Virus record (IMG/VR): IMGVR_UViG_3300025574_000001
Location: 1 to 64,000 of that record
Source: a virus
Reading direction: 5' to 3' (one strand)
DNA: 64,000 nt
In this document: positions 9,011 through 17,827 of the stretch, piece by piece
Numbering within the stretch: position 1 is the stretch's first letter
How the letters are laid out: the number at the start of each line of letters is the position of its first letter
Position numbers and translations under genes: made by a program
The notes under the pieces: generated by a model
What the model was told of the DNA's origin: nothing
The model's input: the letters and a program-made list of their open reading frames with translations, nothing else
Databases searched by the model: none

Positions 9011-9369
9011 TGAAACCACATGAATCCGCTACCCTTGGACACGTACTGTTCGGGACACGAGCGACAGAAGATGATGAACACATTGGCGCTCGATTTGAAG
9101 AGTGCGCATTTCATCACATCGATGTTGATGGAATCTACTTCACACGGCCGATGTATGACAACAAGAAGACAGTCTATGGACCTGCACCATACACGTGGCC
9201 GATTGTTGATGTGACAGGTGCAACGGCAGTGAGTACTTTCGGAACGCACACGCACGTGATACCTATTCCAACACCAGCACCAACAACAGGTGATCGTCTT
9301 TTGGTCGCGTGGGTGACAACAATCGTAGGTGGGTTCCGTCCCTGGGTGATAGGTTGGTCAACATCATGA
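9010..9369 (+). CDS. small baseplate-module protein (XkdR position)
   Basis: 119 residues, start overlapping the hub stop. The text GPAPYTWPIVDVTGATAV and GDRLLVAWV..IVGGFRPWVIGW suggests a small OB-like beta barrel, as in baseplate spike or hub accessory proteins. The motif is not strong enough for a name. Position between hub and gp25-like protein supports a baseplate role. Confidence 0.6.
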   Translation: MKPHESATLGHVLFGTRATEDDEHIGARFEECAFHHIDVDGIYFTRPMYDNKKTVYGPAPYTWPIVDVTGATAVSTFGTHTHVIPIPTPAPTTGDRLLVAWVTTIVGGFRPWVIGWSTS

Positions 9370-9686
9370 CAGTTATGGTTCCTCACTTCACATTTCCGTT
9401 CGCGGTTGATGGTGCATCGTTTGGTGTTCGTGAACAAGATTCAACTGGAGAGATTCAGGATTGTGTTGAGGTCTTGTTACTTACACCAATAGATTCGCGT
9501 ATGGTGTTGCCCGATTACGGGACACCTGAACTTCTCTTTTCAGAACTACCCGCAAACATTCCGGCCATTCTTGCGAATTGCAACAAGTGGGAACCTCGTG
9601 CCGGGTTGACACTTACTGAAACACTTAACGCGATTGACGAAAAAATTGTGAGCGTGCAAGTGCAGATAATCGGAGGCACATCATGA
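9366..9686 (+). CDS. gp25/W-like baseplate wedge protein
   Basis: 106 residues from ATG 9366 (ATGA overlap). FPFAVDG...VREQDSTGEIQDCVEVLLLTPIDSR followed by MVLPDYGTPELLF matches the GPW/gp25 family signature (I.....LL.T..G.R.M.PDYG). In contractile tails this protein is part of the baseplate wedge and helps trigger sheath contraction. It is short, as usual for the family. It ends in ATGA overlap with baseplate J, the normal neighbour. Confidence 0.88.
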   Translation: MTVMVPHFTFPFAVDGASFGVREQDSTGEIQDCVEVLLLTPIDSRMVLPDYGTPELLFSELPANIPAILANCNKWEPRAGLTLTETLNAIDEKIVSVQVQIIGGTS

Positions 9687-11032
9687 CGATGGGTTACATC
9701 GGCGTTCCCACAGTGACAGATCCTGATGTTATTTCTGAAGCAGCACTGAACTACTTGATGACTAATATCCCTGGCTTTTCACCAAGTGACGGTAACTTGG
9801 AAGTGTGGATGATCATGGCACTCGCACAGATGCTGTCAACGTCACGTGACGTCGCGTCCATCGTGCCAGATGAAATCTTTGAGTATTTCGGCACCACAGT
9901 GATGAACCTCCCACCCATCGCTGCGGCACCTTCCGCAGTCAATGCAACGATTACGGTGCAGGACAACGCGGGCTATGATATCCCAGCGGGAACACAGTTC
10001 GCGTTTCAAGTAACGGGAACGCAGTTCGCACTCTTCACAACGCTGAATGATACGGTCATTCTTCCAGGATTCAATACTGCAACGAACGTAAATCTTGTTG
10101 CGGAGGTTGCTGGTTCCGCGTCTAACGGCCTGACTGGCGCAATGGTTACGATTGACCCGCTCGCGTTTATTACCGGCATTCTGGCCACTACAACGTCGGC
10201 TGGTGGTGTAGATGCTGAAGATATCGGCACTTACTTATCACGATTAGTTTCTGATCTTCAACTTCTTGCACCACGACCCATTCTTCCTGGTGACTTTGCT
10301 GTTCTTGCACGCTCACTCGCTGGCGTGTATCGTGCACTAGGTGTGGATGGCTACAACCCAGGGCGTGTGTTCACTGATGGTATAACGAATGCCACTAACA
10401 TACTTAACTCACCGGCACTGGCTAACTTCACATCGGCTGATGTGGGTCGTGGTATCTCCGGTGGAACAATACCTGGTGGAACAACAATTCTTAGTTTCAC
10501 TGGACCAACACAGTGCACAATGTCGGCAGCGGCAACGGGATCAGCGTCAGGTGTAACGATCACTCTTGCTGCACTGACGGGACAAGAACGAACAGTTGGT
10601 GTCTCTGCAATTGATAGTTCGGGTGTGGTTGTGAGTCCTACGATTCAAGCCTTACTCATCGCATACTTAACTTCACTACGTGAAATAAATTTCGTGGTGA
10701 CGTTTGTTCAGCCAACTGTGACAACAATCAATGTGGTCTTTGCTATTCACTGCAATGTAGGTGCGAATTCAACTGTGGTCATAGCGTCAGTCACGGCCGC
10801 ACTTGAAAATTATCTGTCACAAGCAGCGTGGGGTGGTGGCAACAATAATCCGCCATCATGGGATCCTACTGCAAGTGTGGTTCGTTATTTGTCTGTGGCA
10901 GGTATCATTGAAGAAGTACCGGGTGTGAACTACTTGTCATCACTTACGCTTAATGGTTCCGCTGCTGATGTCGCAATAGGTGGTGTTGCACCTCTTGCAA
11001 ACTACGGCACTGTCACAGGGAGTGCAGTCTGA
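9683..11032 (+). CDS. baseplate J-like wedge protein
   Basis: 449 residues. MTNIPGFSPSDGNLEVWMIMALAQMLS at the start, a domain with ITVQDNAGYDIPAGTQF, then EVAGSASNGLTG and EDIGTYLSRL are the usual landmarks of baseplate J (P2 gpJ / XkdT). It has one insertion of beta-rich sequence around residues 235-300 (NSPALANFTSADVGRGISGG). It forms the outer wedge arm to which fibres attach. It follows gp25/W and precedes the fibre gene. Confidence 0.9.
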   Translation: MTMGYIGVPTVTDPDVISEAALNYLMTNIPGFSPSDGNLEVWMIMALAQMLSTSRDVASIVPDEIFEYFGTTVMNLPPIAAAPSAVNATITVQDNAGYDIPAGTQFAFQVTGTQFALFTTLNDTVILPGFNTATNVNLVAEVAGSASNGLTGAMVTIDPLAFITGILATTTSAGGVDAEDIGTYLSRLVSDLQLLAPRPILPGDFAVLARSLAGVYRALGVDGYNPGRVFTDGITNATNILNSPALANFTSADVGRGISGGTIPGGTTILSFTGPTQCTMSAAATGSASGVTITLAALTGQERTVGVSAIDSSGVVVSPTIQALLIAYLTSLREINFVVTFVQPTVTTINVVFAIHCNVGANSTVVIASVTAALENYLSQAAWGGGNNNPPSWDPTASVVRYLSVAGIIEEVPGVNYLSSLTLNGSAADVAIGGVAPLANYGTVTGSAV

Positions 11033-11050
11033 TGAAACAGGAGATCGAAC

Positions 11051-13030
11051 ATGCCATCTAATTATCCCACATCTATCGACACATTCGTAGATCCCACGGA
11101 TGTAGACACGATGATTGCGATTGACCACGCCAGTGAACACACGAACGCCAATGACGCCATTAGTGCAATTGAGAATTTTCTTGGTACTTCTGGTTCGCCA
11201 AACTTTGCGAAGAACGCTAGCCCAACGCTGACCGGAACACCTCATGCACCAACGAACGCGACGGCGACAGATTCTTCAACACAGATAGCAACCGACGCAT
11301 TTGTTCAGGCAGCCATCGCGGCAGCGGGTGGTGGTGGAGGTGGTGGAGGTGCGCCACTTGTTAGTCCTGCGTTTACTGGCACACCCACAGCACCAACACA
11401 ATCACCACTAACCAATAACACTGATCTCGCCACGACACAGTACACAGACTTAGCAGTGGGAGTGGAAACGACTGCACGCACAGCGGCTGATGCACTTCAT
11501 GCACTTATCGCTAGTCCAACATTCACGGGTACGCCACACGCACCTACGAATGGAACAGCGACAGATGCCACAACTCAAATCGCAACTGATGCATTCGTGC
11601 AAGCAGCAATTGCAGCGGCAGGTGCCGGCACTGGAATGTCATCTCTTACAGGTGATGTGACAGGCTCTGGGTCAGGTGCAGTTGCCACTACACTTGTAGC
11701 CACAACGAACTCTAAGAAAGTTATTTATGGTCTCCTCCCGCAGTTCTATGCGGGCAACCCACTCTATGCAACCGCAGGTTCAATCGGTACGGGCAGTGCA
11801 ACGAATGACACCACGGCTATGACGAACTGTGCAGCGGCAATGATCGCGGCGGGTGGCGGTATTATGTTGTGGCCGGCGGGAACATTCAAGATTAACACCT
11901 GGCCTACATTTCCTTCGAACTCTACTTATCTTCCATACGCAATCAATGGTGTGGGAAAGAAACTCACCATCTTTCAAAACTACGCAACATCACTTGCTAC
12001 ATCACTCACAATCACTGCTCCCGGTGCATTTGTTACCAGTGGTCCTGCTTGGCGAGGCTGGACTATCGATGGTACGAATGCAACATCAACTGCCGTTGGC
12101 ATTCACTGGTGTGACGTTAGCGACATTCTTTGGGAAGATGTTGAAATTAGTAACCACACTCTCACGGACAACTGGTATTGGCACAACGTTCTGGGGTGGT
12201 GCGAGGACATGATCTTCGTTGGTGTCACTAGTTCTAACGCAAAGAACATCATGCACTTTGCTGTTGGTTCCGCGGGGTACTCATCATTCGACTACTGGGT
12301 GATGGCAGAGTTTTATACAAACCTCAATGCAAACCAAAGTTTCATCACCGAAGAAGCGTCACTCAATACTGGCGGCACAAACCCACTGCAAACTTTGCAC
12401 GAAGGTTGTCACATCCGCGCTGTGATCAATGCGCAGACGGGTGGCACTAATACTGGAGTACTCTTGAACTTCAAGGGATGGAGTGCGTGGACCAATACGC
12501 ACTTCGATATTCATGCTGAAGTTGACGGTAGTGGTGTGTGTCACCAGTCACTCAATTTTGCCAACAACAACGCAACATTCCAAGGTAGTGGTGTGTTCAC
12601 ATTACTTGGGTCATTCACATCACCAACATTTTCCGGTGGCGTGTATCAAGCAGAGATGAGTGGAAGACTCTTAATCCCTGGTCTCTTTGGTTTTGCGGGT
12701 GGTGCCATCACTGTGTCAGGTTCAGCGGGTGGTTCGGCAACTGTTGTCTCGAACCAACCAACACCGCCAACATTGGTATCGGGAACACCATGGACCAACA
12801 ACACAGGCTGTGACGTAACGCTTTATGTTCCGTACACACTGACCGCAACATCAGCCACACTTAAGTTAGCACAACAGTCATACACCATTAGTGCGGCGGG
12901 TGCCACAGTGGTCACGTCACCCGTTGCTTCAATGGCTGGTGTGCTGACGTTGCGTGTAAACAGCAATGAACGAATTCGTATCGATGTATCTACCGGCACC
13001 ATTGGTACTGTGCAAGCGTTCTGGGGATAA
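11051..13030 (+). CDS. tail fibre / tailspike-like protein
   Basis: 659 residues, ATG 11051 after AGGAG. The N-terminal 200 residues hold two copies of the unit SPT(L/F)TGTPHAPTN.TATD followed by TQIATDAFVQAAIAAAG, the shaft repeat common in phage fibres, split by a glycine run of eight. From about residue 225 the text (ATNDTTAMTNCAAAMIAAGGGIMLWPAGTF) is that of pectate-lyase-type right-handed beta-helix tailspikes, and repeated Asn/Thr ladders follow. It probably binds or degrades a surface glycan. No catalytic residues could be assigned. It lies between baseplate J and protein I. Confidence 0.82.
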   Translation: MPSNYPTSIDTFVDPTDVDTMIAIDHASEHTNANDAISAIENFLGTSGSPNFAKNASPTLTGTPHAPTNATATDSSTQIATDAFVQAAIAAAGGGGGGGGAPLVSPAFTGTPTAPTQSPLTNNTDLATTQYTDLAVGVETTARTAADALHALIASPTFTGTPHAPTNGTATDATTQIATDAFVQAAIAAAGAGTGMSSLTGDVTGSGSGAVATTLVATTNSKKVIYGLLPQFYAGNPLYATAGSIGTGSATNDTTAMTNCAAAMIAAGGGIMLWPAGTFKINTWPTFPSNSTYLPYAINGVGKKLTIFQNYATSLATSLTITAPGAFVTSGPAWRGWTIDGTNATSTAVGIHWCDVSDILWEDVEISNHTLTDNWYWHNVLGWCEDMIFVGVTSSNAKNIMHFAVGSAGYSSFDYWVMAEFYTNLNANQSFITEEASLNTGGTNPLQTLHEGCHIRAVINAQTGGTNTGVLLNFKGWSAWTNTHFDIHAEVDGSGVCHQSLNFANNNATFQGSGVFTLLGSFTSPTFSGGVYQAEMSGRLLIPGLFGFAGGAITVSGSAGGSATVVSNQPTPPTLVSGTPWTNNTGCDVTLYVPYTLTATSATLKLAQQSYTISAAGATVVTSPVASMAGVLTLRVNSNERIRIDVSTGTIGTVQAFWG

Positions 13031-13033
13031 TGA

Positions 13034-13759
13034 ATGTCACTCTACGTTAGAGACTCTGAATATGACTCAACTGATTCATATGTCGGCGTACCTAGTCCAA
13101 CGACGCCAACCGCAACACCTGATTCCGTTTCAGAGACGACACTTGACTGGTGGAATCAATTAGGACCGTGGCGTGATGCTGATGAAGCGTCAGGTCTTGC
13201 AGGAAATGGATATCCACTTCTTACGTTTCTTGATGCAATTGGTTTACAGTTTGACGTCACAGAACAGTACACACGTGATGATGCGACACATATCGGTTGG
13301 GGACAACTACTTGATGTGAATGTGTGCCCAGGGTTTGCACTTCCTTGGCTTGCACAACTAGCAGGTGTTGTGATTCCAGTTGGTACATCAGACGCGGCAG
13401 CACGACTACTTATCACGACACAAGCGAACGCGAAGCGTGGAACACCCGCAACACTTATCGCTGTGTTGCAAGCATTCTTGACTGGCACACAGTCAGTCAT
13501 ACTACTTGAACGAACTCCTGACCCATACAGTTTTATGATCATGTGTCAAGCGTCACAGATTCCAGGAGGTGCAGGTGGTGCCACAGCAGCCGCCGCACTT
13601 GTTGCATTGATAGCAGCAAAACCCGCTGGCCTAGTAATGTCGTTTCTAGTACAGGCAGGATTGGATTGGGCGCAGATGGCGGGTTACCCAGTGTTAGCAG
13701 GACGATGGGCAGACCAGACGGATACGTGGGCATCACTCTCTAATGAAATCCCGGTGTAA
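13034..13759 (+). CDS. phage tail protein I (P2 gpI-like)
   Basis: 241 residues. PLLTFLDAIGLQFDVTEQYTRDD, CPGFALPWLAQLAGV and ANAKRGTPATLIAVLQAFLTGTQSV follow the P2 tail protein I family pattern (W.P.LA..LG followed by KRGT...I). It links the baseplate J arm to the fibres. Family members usually sit directly after J; here the fibre gene lies between. There is an N-terminal Ser/Thr/Pro extension of about 50 residues. Confidence 0.82.
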   Translation: MSLYVRDSEYDSTDSYVGVPSPTTPTATPDSVSETTLDWWNQLGPWRDADEASGLAGNGYPLLTFLDAIGLQFDVTEQYTRDDATHIGWGQLLDVNVCPGFALPWLAQLAGVVIPVGTSDAAARLLITTQANAKRGTPATLIAVLQAFLTGTQSVILLERTPDPYSFMIMCQASQIPGGAGGATAAAALVALIAAKPAGLVMSFLVQAGLDWAQMAGYPVLAGRWADQTDTWASLSNEIPV

Positions 13760-13762
13760 GAC

Positions 13763-14674
13763 ATGACAACGACAACAAGCAAAGGCTATCAATACCCAAC
13801 GATTGTTGGTGGGTCTTCTACTGATACCGTCACTTCATATCCTCCTAGTGCAGCAGCGAACGCACTCTTACATGAAGCACGTCCGGGAGTATCATCTGTC
13901 ACAACCACTGTGCGTAATGCGTACACAGGCATTGACCTCTGGGATGGTCGCATCATCTGGAACACCACCACGTTGCGATTGGAAAAATACGACCTAGGAA
14001 CCACATCTTGGATTCCTGCAGCGGCGGGTGCGTCACCAGCCACAACGGTTGCCGGTCCTGCAGCGTTTGGTGATGCAACGATTCTTGGCACATCACTGCT
14101 CTATGCGCGTCAAGATCACAACCACGGACTCCCCGCAACGACAGGACTTGCAACGACTGCCGCATTAACGACTGAGACAACACGCGCTACAACGGCAGAG
14201 ACTGCGGTTAATGTTGCTGTGGGTAATGAAGCAACGACACGTGCAATAGCGGATGCACTCTTACTTCCGAAATTGAATGGCATCCTAACATCTGCGTTTG
14301 AGTCTGTGTATGTCACTGGTTCTGCACCCACATATGGGGGTGAGATTGACATCACGACTAACAGTTCGCTTCTTTTCTTTACCGCGGCTGCATCGACTAA
14401 TTTCTTACCTAATTTTAGAAGTACACCTACCGTTACGTTGAATGCACTTATGGCAGTAAATACATCAATCACTGTCACAATGTTGGTGACGCAGGGTGCC
14501 ACTCCTTATTTCTGTTCAACTTGCGATATTGACGGCGCTTCACAAACAGTTCACTGGCAAGGTGGCATTGCACCAACCGCCGGATTTGCGTCTGGCATTG
14601 ATGCATACACATTCACAATCATCAAAACCGCCAGCGCGACATTCACAGTCCTAGCGAGCCTCACACAGTTCTAA
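13763..14674 (+). CDS. tail fibre protein with DHNHG motif
   Basis: 303 residues. FGDATILGTSLLYARQDHNHGLP is the G.S..YAREDH.H motif of collagen-like and knob-type phage fibres, where the histidines often bind metal in a trimer. Upstream is a domain with LWDGRIIWNTTTLRLEKYD. A coiled stretch (ETTRATTAETAVNVAVGNEATTRAIADALL) precedes a C-terminal beta-rich head. It is probably a receptor-binding or fibre-shaft protein. It ends TAATG with the next gene. Confidence 0.75.
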   Translation: MTTTTSKGYQYPTIVGGSSTDTVTSYPPSAAANALLHEARPGVSSVTTTVRNAYTGIDLWDGRIIWNTTTLRLEKYDLGTTSWIPAAAGASPATTVAGPAAFGDATILGTSLLYARQDHNHGLPATTGLATTAALTTETTRATTAETAVNVAVGNEATTRAIADALLLPKLNGILTSAFESVYVTGSAPTYGGEIDITTNSSLLFFTAAASTNFLPNFRSTPTVTLNALMAVNTSITVTMLVTQGATPYFCSTCDIDGASQTVHWQGGIAPTAGFASGIDAYTFTIIKTASATFTVLASLTQF

Positions 14675-15633
14675 TGCCACCACTCCTTCAAACCGCAGCC
14701 AATGCAGCAGCACGAGCATTCGGATTCATGAGAAATTCGCTTTCTCGAATCTATGATTCATTCGCACGTGTGACCTCTGGTTCACTGGGCACGACAACAA
14801 GTGGGTCAATCTGGAATGCAATCACGGGTGTATGGAATGCTGCAAGTGGTGTGGCGACAACTGCAACATCACCATCATCATATCCGTCGGCAACTATTCC
14901 TGTTGCTGTGAATGCATCAGCATCAGTTGTAAGTCCAAGTCCCGGTGCTGGCGTCATGCTTTGGGAAGCAGGCTCCGGTGACTGGTGGGGTGCAACATCA
15001 TACGTTTCAGAAGCAAGTGTGAACACATACAACTGTGTATCAAATTCTTGTTGCACAACATACAGCACGTGTGCAAGCAATGGGTGTTGCACTACAGCAA
15101 ACTATTCACAATCATACGCAACACCTGCCACATGCCCAGGAACATACACGGCTCCAGGAAATACGATTGCGTGTGCGTTCTCATCGCAGATAAGTGGAGG
15201 TGGACTTCTTACTTGTTACTACAACGGATGTTGTGTTAATAATGGATGTTGCACAGGAAGCCCAACGGGTGGATGTAATTCAAACTCTTGTTGTTCTACA
15301 ACACTTGCGTACACCACATATACGTGGAGTCATTTTGTACAGATTTTGAAATCAGTTGCGAGTGTCATCTCATCTGTTGGTATGTCGGCACTCTTAGGAA
15401 CGAACTCAAATACATCGGGCACATACCCAGGGAGTGTTGTGAACTCACTTATGGTGACAACACTCGGCACAACCATTGAAGCGTTCGCGTATAGTGACAC
15501 CGGATTTGCGACATTGCTTGGCACACTCTCTGAAACGAATGGAGTGACGCCGACAGGAATCGGTGTTGGCATTTTGCTTGCACCCAGTCCTGCCGCACAA
15601 GGCAGTACAGTTGGTCCGTTCACAGCAACGTAA
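14674..15633 (+). CDS. cysteine-rich tail module protein with repeated Cys-Cys motifs
   Basis: 319 residues. The centre (about 121-207) carries 16 cysteines, ten of them in five Cys-Cys pairs in the context N(S/G)CC at 126-127, 138-139, 186-187, 192-193 and 206-207. Flanking parts are Ser/Thr/Ala-rich and fibre-like. I do not recognise the family. The pattern could be a disulfide-linked or metal-binding knob. Encoded in the fibre block and coupled to the fibre gene by TAATG, it is most likely a virion surface component. Confidence 0.65.
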   Translation: MPPLLQTAANAAARAFGFMRNSLSRIYDSFARVTSGSLGTTTSGSIWNAITGVWNAASGVATTATSPSSYPSATIPVAVNASASVVSPSPGAGVMLWEAGSGDWWGATSYVSEASVNTYNCVSNSCCTTYSTCASNGCCTTANYSQSYATPATCPGTYTAPGNTIACAFSSQISGGGLLTCYYNGCCVNNGCCTGSPTGGCNSNSCCSTTLAYTTYTWSHFVQILKSVASVISSVGMSALLGTNSNTSGTYPGSVVNSLMVTTLGTTIEAFAYSDTGFATLLGTLSETNGVTPTGIGVGILLAPSPAAQGSTVGPFTAT

Positions 15634-15647
15634 GAGGAGACGAAAAG

Positions 15648-15932
15648 ATGCCCGATGAAATCGTAAAAGGTCCACCAGTATTTGTTATGCCAAAGGAACC
15701 ACCACCACACGAGATCGGGTTTGTGATTGATGGTGTCGTGCGGCAAACTATTTTTGTCAGTGATTATTTTGCCGCGATTCTTTTGAGCAATCCCGTCATC
15801 ATCAATGTAACGGATGCAAAGGCAATACCAATTCACACCCTTTGGGATGGTGAAAAGTTAATGACTGATGAAGGTGATGAATTGATTGTGAAGCCGAAGT
15901 CTCCGTTTGACAAGCAGCCGACACATGAGTGA
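15648..15932 (+). CDS. hypothetical protein of the fibre module
   Basis: 94 residues, ATG 15648 after AGAGGAGA. The N-terminus is Pro-rich (PPVFVMPKEPPPHE), followed by a compact alpha/beta segment (VVRQTIFVSDYFAAILLSNPVIINVTD). Not recognised. Co-transcribed with fibre genes and overlapping the zinc-binding protein that follows. Confidence 0.6.
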   Translation: MPDEIVKGPPVFVMPKEPPPHEIGFVIDGVVRQTIFVSDYFAAILLSNPVIINVTDAKAIPIHTLWDGEKLMTDEGDELIVKPKSPFDKQPTHE

Positions 15933-16218
15933 TGAGACACCGGCTCGATTTATTGACATGTTCGATAAGCAAAAGCGACTTGAGGCAGAACTGGGTAAGC
16001 CAGTCGCGGTAGAAATCGCAAGTGAACGGTTGGCAATCTGTAAAGCGTGTCCACACTTTCGTAAGTTCACACAGCAGTGTAAGATATGTAACTGTCATAT
16101 GCCGTGGAAAGTTACGTTGGCACAAGCGACGTGCGCGTTACCCGACCCAAAATTTCCGGGCGAGGAACGTAAATGGGATGTTGCAATTAAACCTGAAAGT
16201 GATGAGGAGATACAATGA
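15925..16218 (+). CDS. small zinc-binding protein
   Basis: 97 residues from ATG 15925, which overlaps the previous stop. CKACPHFRKFTQQCKICNCHM gives a C-x2-C ... C-x2-C-x-C cluster, followed by K..LAQATCALP. This type of one-domain zinc protein is common in tail and late regions of many phages; its role is unknown. The N-terminal half is a charged helix. It overlaps the NlpC/P60 gene by ATGA. Confidence 0.7.
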   Translation: MSDETPARFIDMFDKQKRLEAELGKPVAVEIASERLAICKACPHFRKFTQQCKICNCHMPWKVTLAQATCALPDPKFPGEERKWDVAIKPESDEEIQ

Positions 16219-16826
16219 CGTGGTATTCAATCTATGATCGAACCAATGCTGGCCTCGAGGCTCTTAAGCATGGTGAGGGGCAAGTCGGCCTTCCGTATAT
16301 CTGGGGTGGTGAAGAACCAGGTGTCGGCTTCGACTGTTCGGGACTGACAGAATGGTGTTACCGTTCAGTGGGTCTTTACATTCCTCGCACAACATACGAC
16401 CAGTACAAGATATGTGAACTCGGCCGTGGTACTCTACTTCTTCCTGGTGACCTCTTATTCATCAATGAAGGTGAGAACGGAATACCCGGACCTGGTCACG
16501 TGATGATGTATCATTCACCTGGTCTTGTTCTTCAAGCACCCTTCACGGGTGAAAATGTCAACATCGGTCCGTATGACACTGAGGTGTATGTGTTTGCTAG
16601 TCGTCCTGCCAATCTTTATGGTGCGGCAGTCGCGGGACCGACAGGCGCAGTCATTAGGGCGAATGGTCTTGTGCGTCTTAGTACACCTGCACAAGCGTCA
16701 CTTGCACAAAGGAACAACTGGCAAGTGCGCGGATGGGATGGTCATGAATTCCCAGTGCTTCCGTTCAATGGGGTTCCTGCAGGTGTGTGTAAGTACGCAT
16801 CTGCTAATTTTCGCCAGAAGCACTGA
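16215..16826 (+). CDS. NlpC/P60 family cell wall peptidase
   Basis: 203 residues. LPYIWGGEEPGVGFDCSGL has catalytic Cys41, GPGHVMMYH has His95, and LLLPGDLLFI is the usual intervening strand. The C-terminal 60 residues (after VIRANGLVRLSTPAQASL) form a small added domain, perhaps for wall binding. It would cleave peptide bonds in peptidoglycan. It closes the tail operon, so it may be virion-associated or the lysis endolysin; the separate candidate lysis block at 59.6-62.3 kb leaves this open. Confidence 0.82.
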   Translation: MTWYSIYDRTNAGLEALKHGEGQVGLPYIWGGEEPGVGFDCSGLTEWCYRSVGLYIPRTTYDQYKICELGRGTLLLPGDLLFINEGENGIPGPGHVMMYHSPGLVLQAPFTGENVNIGPYDTEVYVFASRPANLYGAAVAGPTGAVIRANGLVRLSTPAQASLAQRNNWQVRGWDGHEFPVLPFNGVPAGVCKYASANFRQKH

Positions 16827-16828
16827 AC

Positions 16829-16834
16829 TATAAT
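16829..16834 (+). promoter_or_regulatory. putative -10 element of a leaderless promoter
   Basis: TATAAT ends six bases before the ATG at 16841, so the expected start of transcription coincides with the A of ATG. No Shine-Dalgarno sequence is present before this gene. This spacing is the hallmark of leaderless transcripts, common in Actinobacteria. No good -35 hexamer is visible. Confidence 0.5.
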
Positions 16835-16840
16835 CAGGCT

Positions 16841-17257
16841 ATGACGAAACGACAGAAGTTCACTGTGAAAGATCATGACAGAGCCTTCGTGTTCAACGGT
16901 GTCTGCCTAGGTCGTGCAACGTCAGAAACCGAAACGAAAAAGCGATGGACGGAAATGGCCATCTATCGAACCGAAGCCGGCACGTACATCATCTCCGGCA
17001 TTGGTCAGACACGTGTGAAGAAGGGTGACACCTTCTGGGATGAGAACCAAAAGTTTATGGTGACGGCAGATGAAGATGAGACACCTCGCGCCTGGGCTCA
17101 CGTCTGTGAAAGTGCGGAAGGTGCGATTCAACGACTGTACCTTTATGATGGTGATGATGTTCGATACATGACGCGTGTTGCACACACCGCCTTGCTTGAG
17201 GCTATTGAACTTGATGACATACTGAAGAGTGCCTTCCTCATCGAGGAGGTGGCCTAA
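16841..17257 (+). CDS. hypothetical protein, probably leaderless mRNA
   Basis: 138 residues. AFVFNGVCLGRATSETETKKRWTEMAIYRTEAGTYII then VKKGDTFWDENQKFMV reads as a soluble alpha/beta protein that recalls small actinophage early proteins, but I do not recognise a domain. It is the first gene after the late tail operon and has its own apparent promoter directly abutting the ATG. Its end carries the strong ribosome site (GAGGAGGT) for the 19-residue peptide that follows. Confidence 0.65.
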   Translation: MTKRQKFTVKDHDRAFVFNGVCLGRATSETETKKRWTEMAIYRTEAGTYIISGIGQTRVKKGDTFWDENQKFMVTADEDETPRAWAHVCESAEGAIQRLYLYDGDDVRYMTRVAHTALLEAIELDDILKSAFLIEEVA

Positions 17258-17316
17258 TGAAGAATTGGTGGAAGCGAGTTGTTGCTTGGTGGAAAGAAGT
17301 CAAAGCCAATTGGTAA
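17257..17316 (+). CDS. 19-residue Trp-rich cationic peptide
   Basis: ATG 17257 (TAATG overlap) encodes MKNWWKRVVAWWKEVKANW. It has five Trp, two as WW pairs seven residues apart, and net charge about +4. A very good Shine-Dalgarno (GAGGAGGT at 17243-17250, seven-base spacing) supports real translation. As a helix it would be amphipathic and membrane-active in character, similar in composition to Trp-rich antimicrobial peptides. Function unknown. Its position after a cell wall hydrolase and before nucleotide genes does not settle it. Confidence 0.6.
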   Translation: MKNWWKRVVAWWKEVKANW

Positions 17317-17371
17317 GGATTGCGTAACATCTGCATTTGTAGTAATTTGATGCAAAGACGAAAGGATATGA

Positions 17372-17827
17372 ATGCTTTTAAAAAAACGACTACATCAAGA
17401 CGCTGACAAACTTCTTATTGGACCAAAGAGAACATTTCAGCGCATCATCGTTCATTCACTTATTGATTTGGAATACATTACATCATTAACTTGTGCATGG
17501 GAGTCGTGTGTACTCCCGGGTGTTCCGCTAGCAGCAAGTGGAAGAACACTAGATGGTTTTACAATTGATCATATCATCGCAATAAATGATGGTGGCACTG
17601 ACCGACCAGAAAACATACAACTTCTACATCACACTTGCAATATGCGCAAAGGTGCAATCTTCACTGAAGAACGTCGAGCAAAGATTGCAGAGAAGACAAA
17701 ACTTAGATGGAATGACCCGGCATATAGAAATGCAATGGCCACTCGAACACGATCACAAGAAGAACATGAACATCGAGTTGCAGGAGCACAACGCGGTGAT
17801 GATCATTGGAAAAGAAGGAGTGCCTAA
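17372..17827 (+). CDS. HNH homing endonuclease
   Basis: 151 residues. Zinc-type pairs (C..SC and HHTCN) frame the core IDHIIAINDGGTDRPENIQLLHHTCN, a classical HNH (D-H-I, N, H). A NUMOD-like C-terminal tail follows (TEERRAKIAEKTKLRWNDPAYRNAMATRTRS). It belongs to the DHI...GG.D.P.NIQLL subgroup with the protein at 30507, not the HHKNHNHDDN subgroup. It is inserted just upstream of dNMP kinase and retains the TAATG junction and the kinase ribosome site. Confidence 0.87.
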   Translation: MLLKKRLHQDADKLLIGPKRTFQRIIVHSLIDLEYITSLTCAWESCVLPGVPLAASGRTLDGFTIDHIIAINDGGTDRPENIQLLHHTCNMRKGAIFTEERRAKIAEKTKLRWNDPAYRNAMATRTRSQEEHEHRVAGAQRGDDHWKRRSA

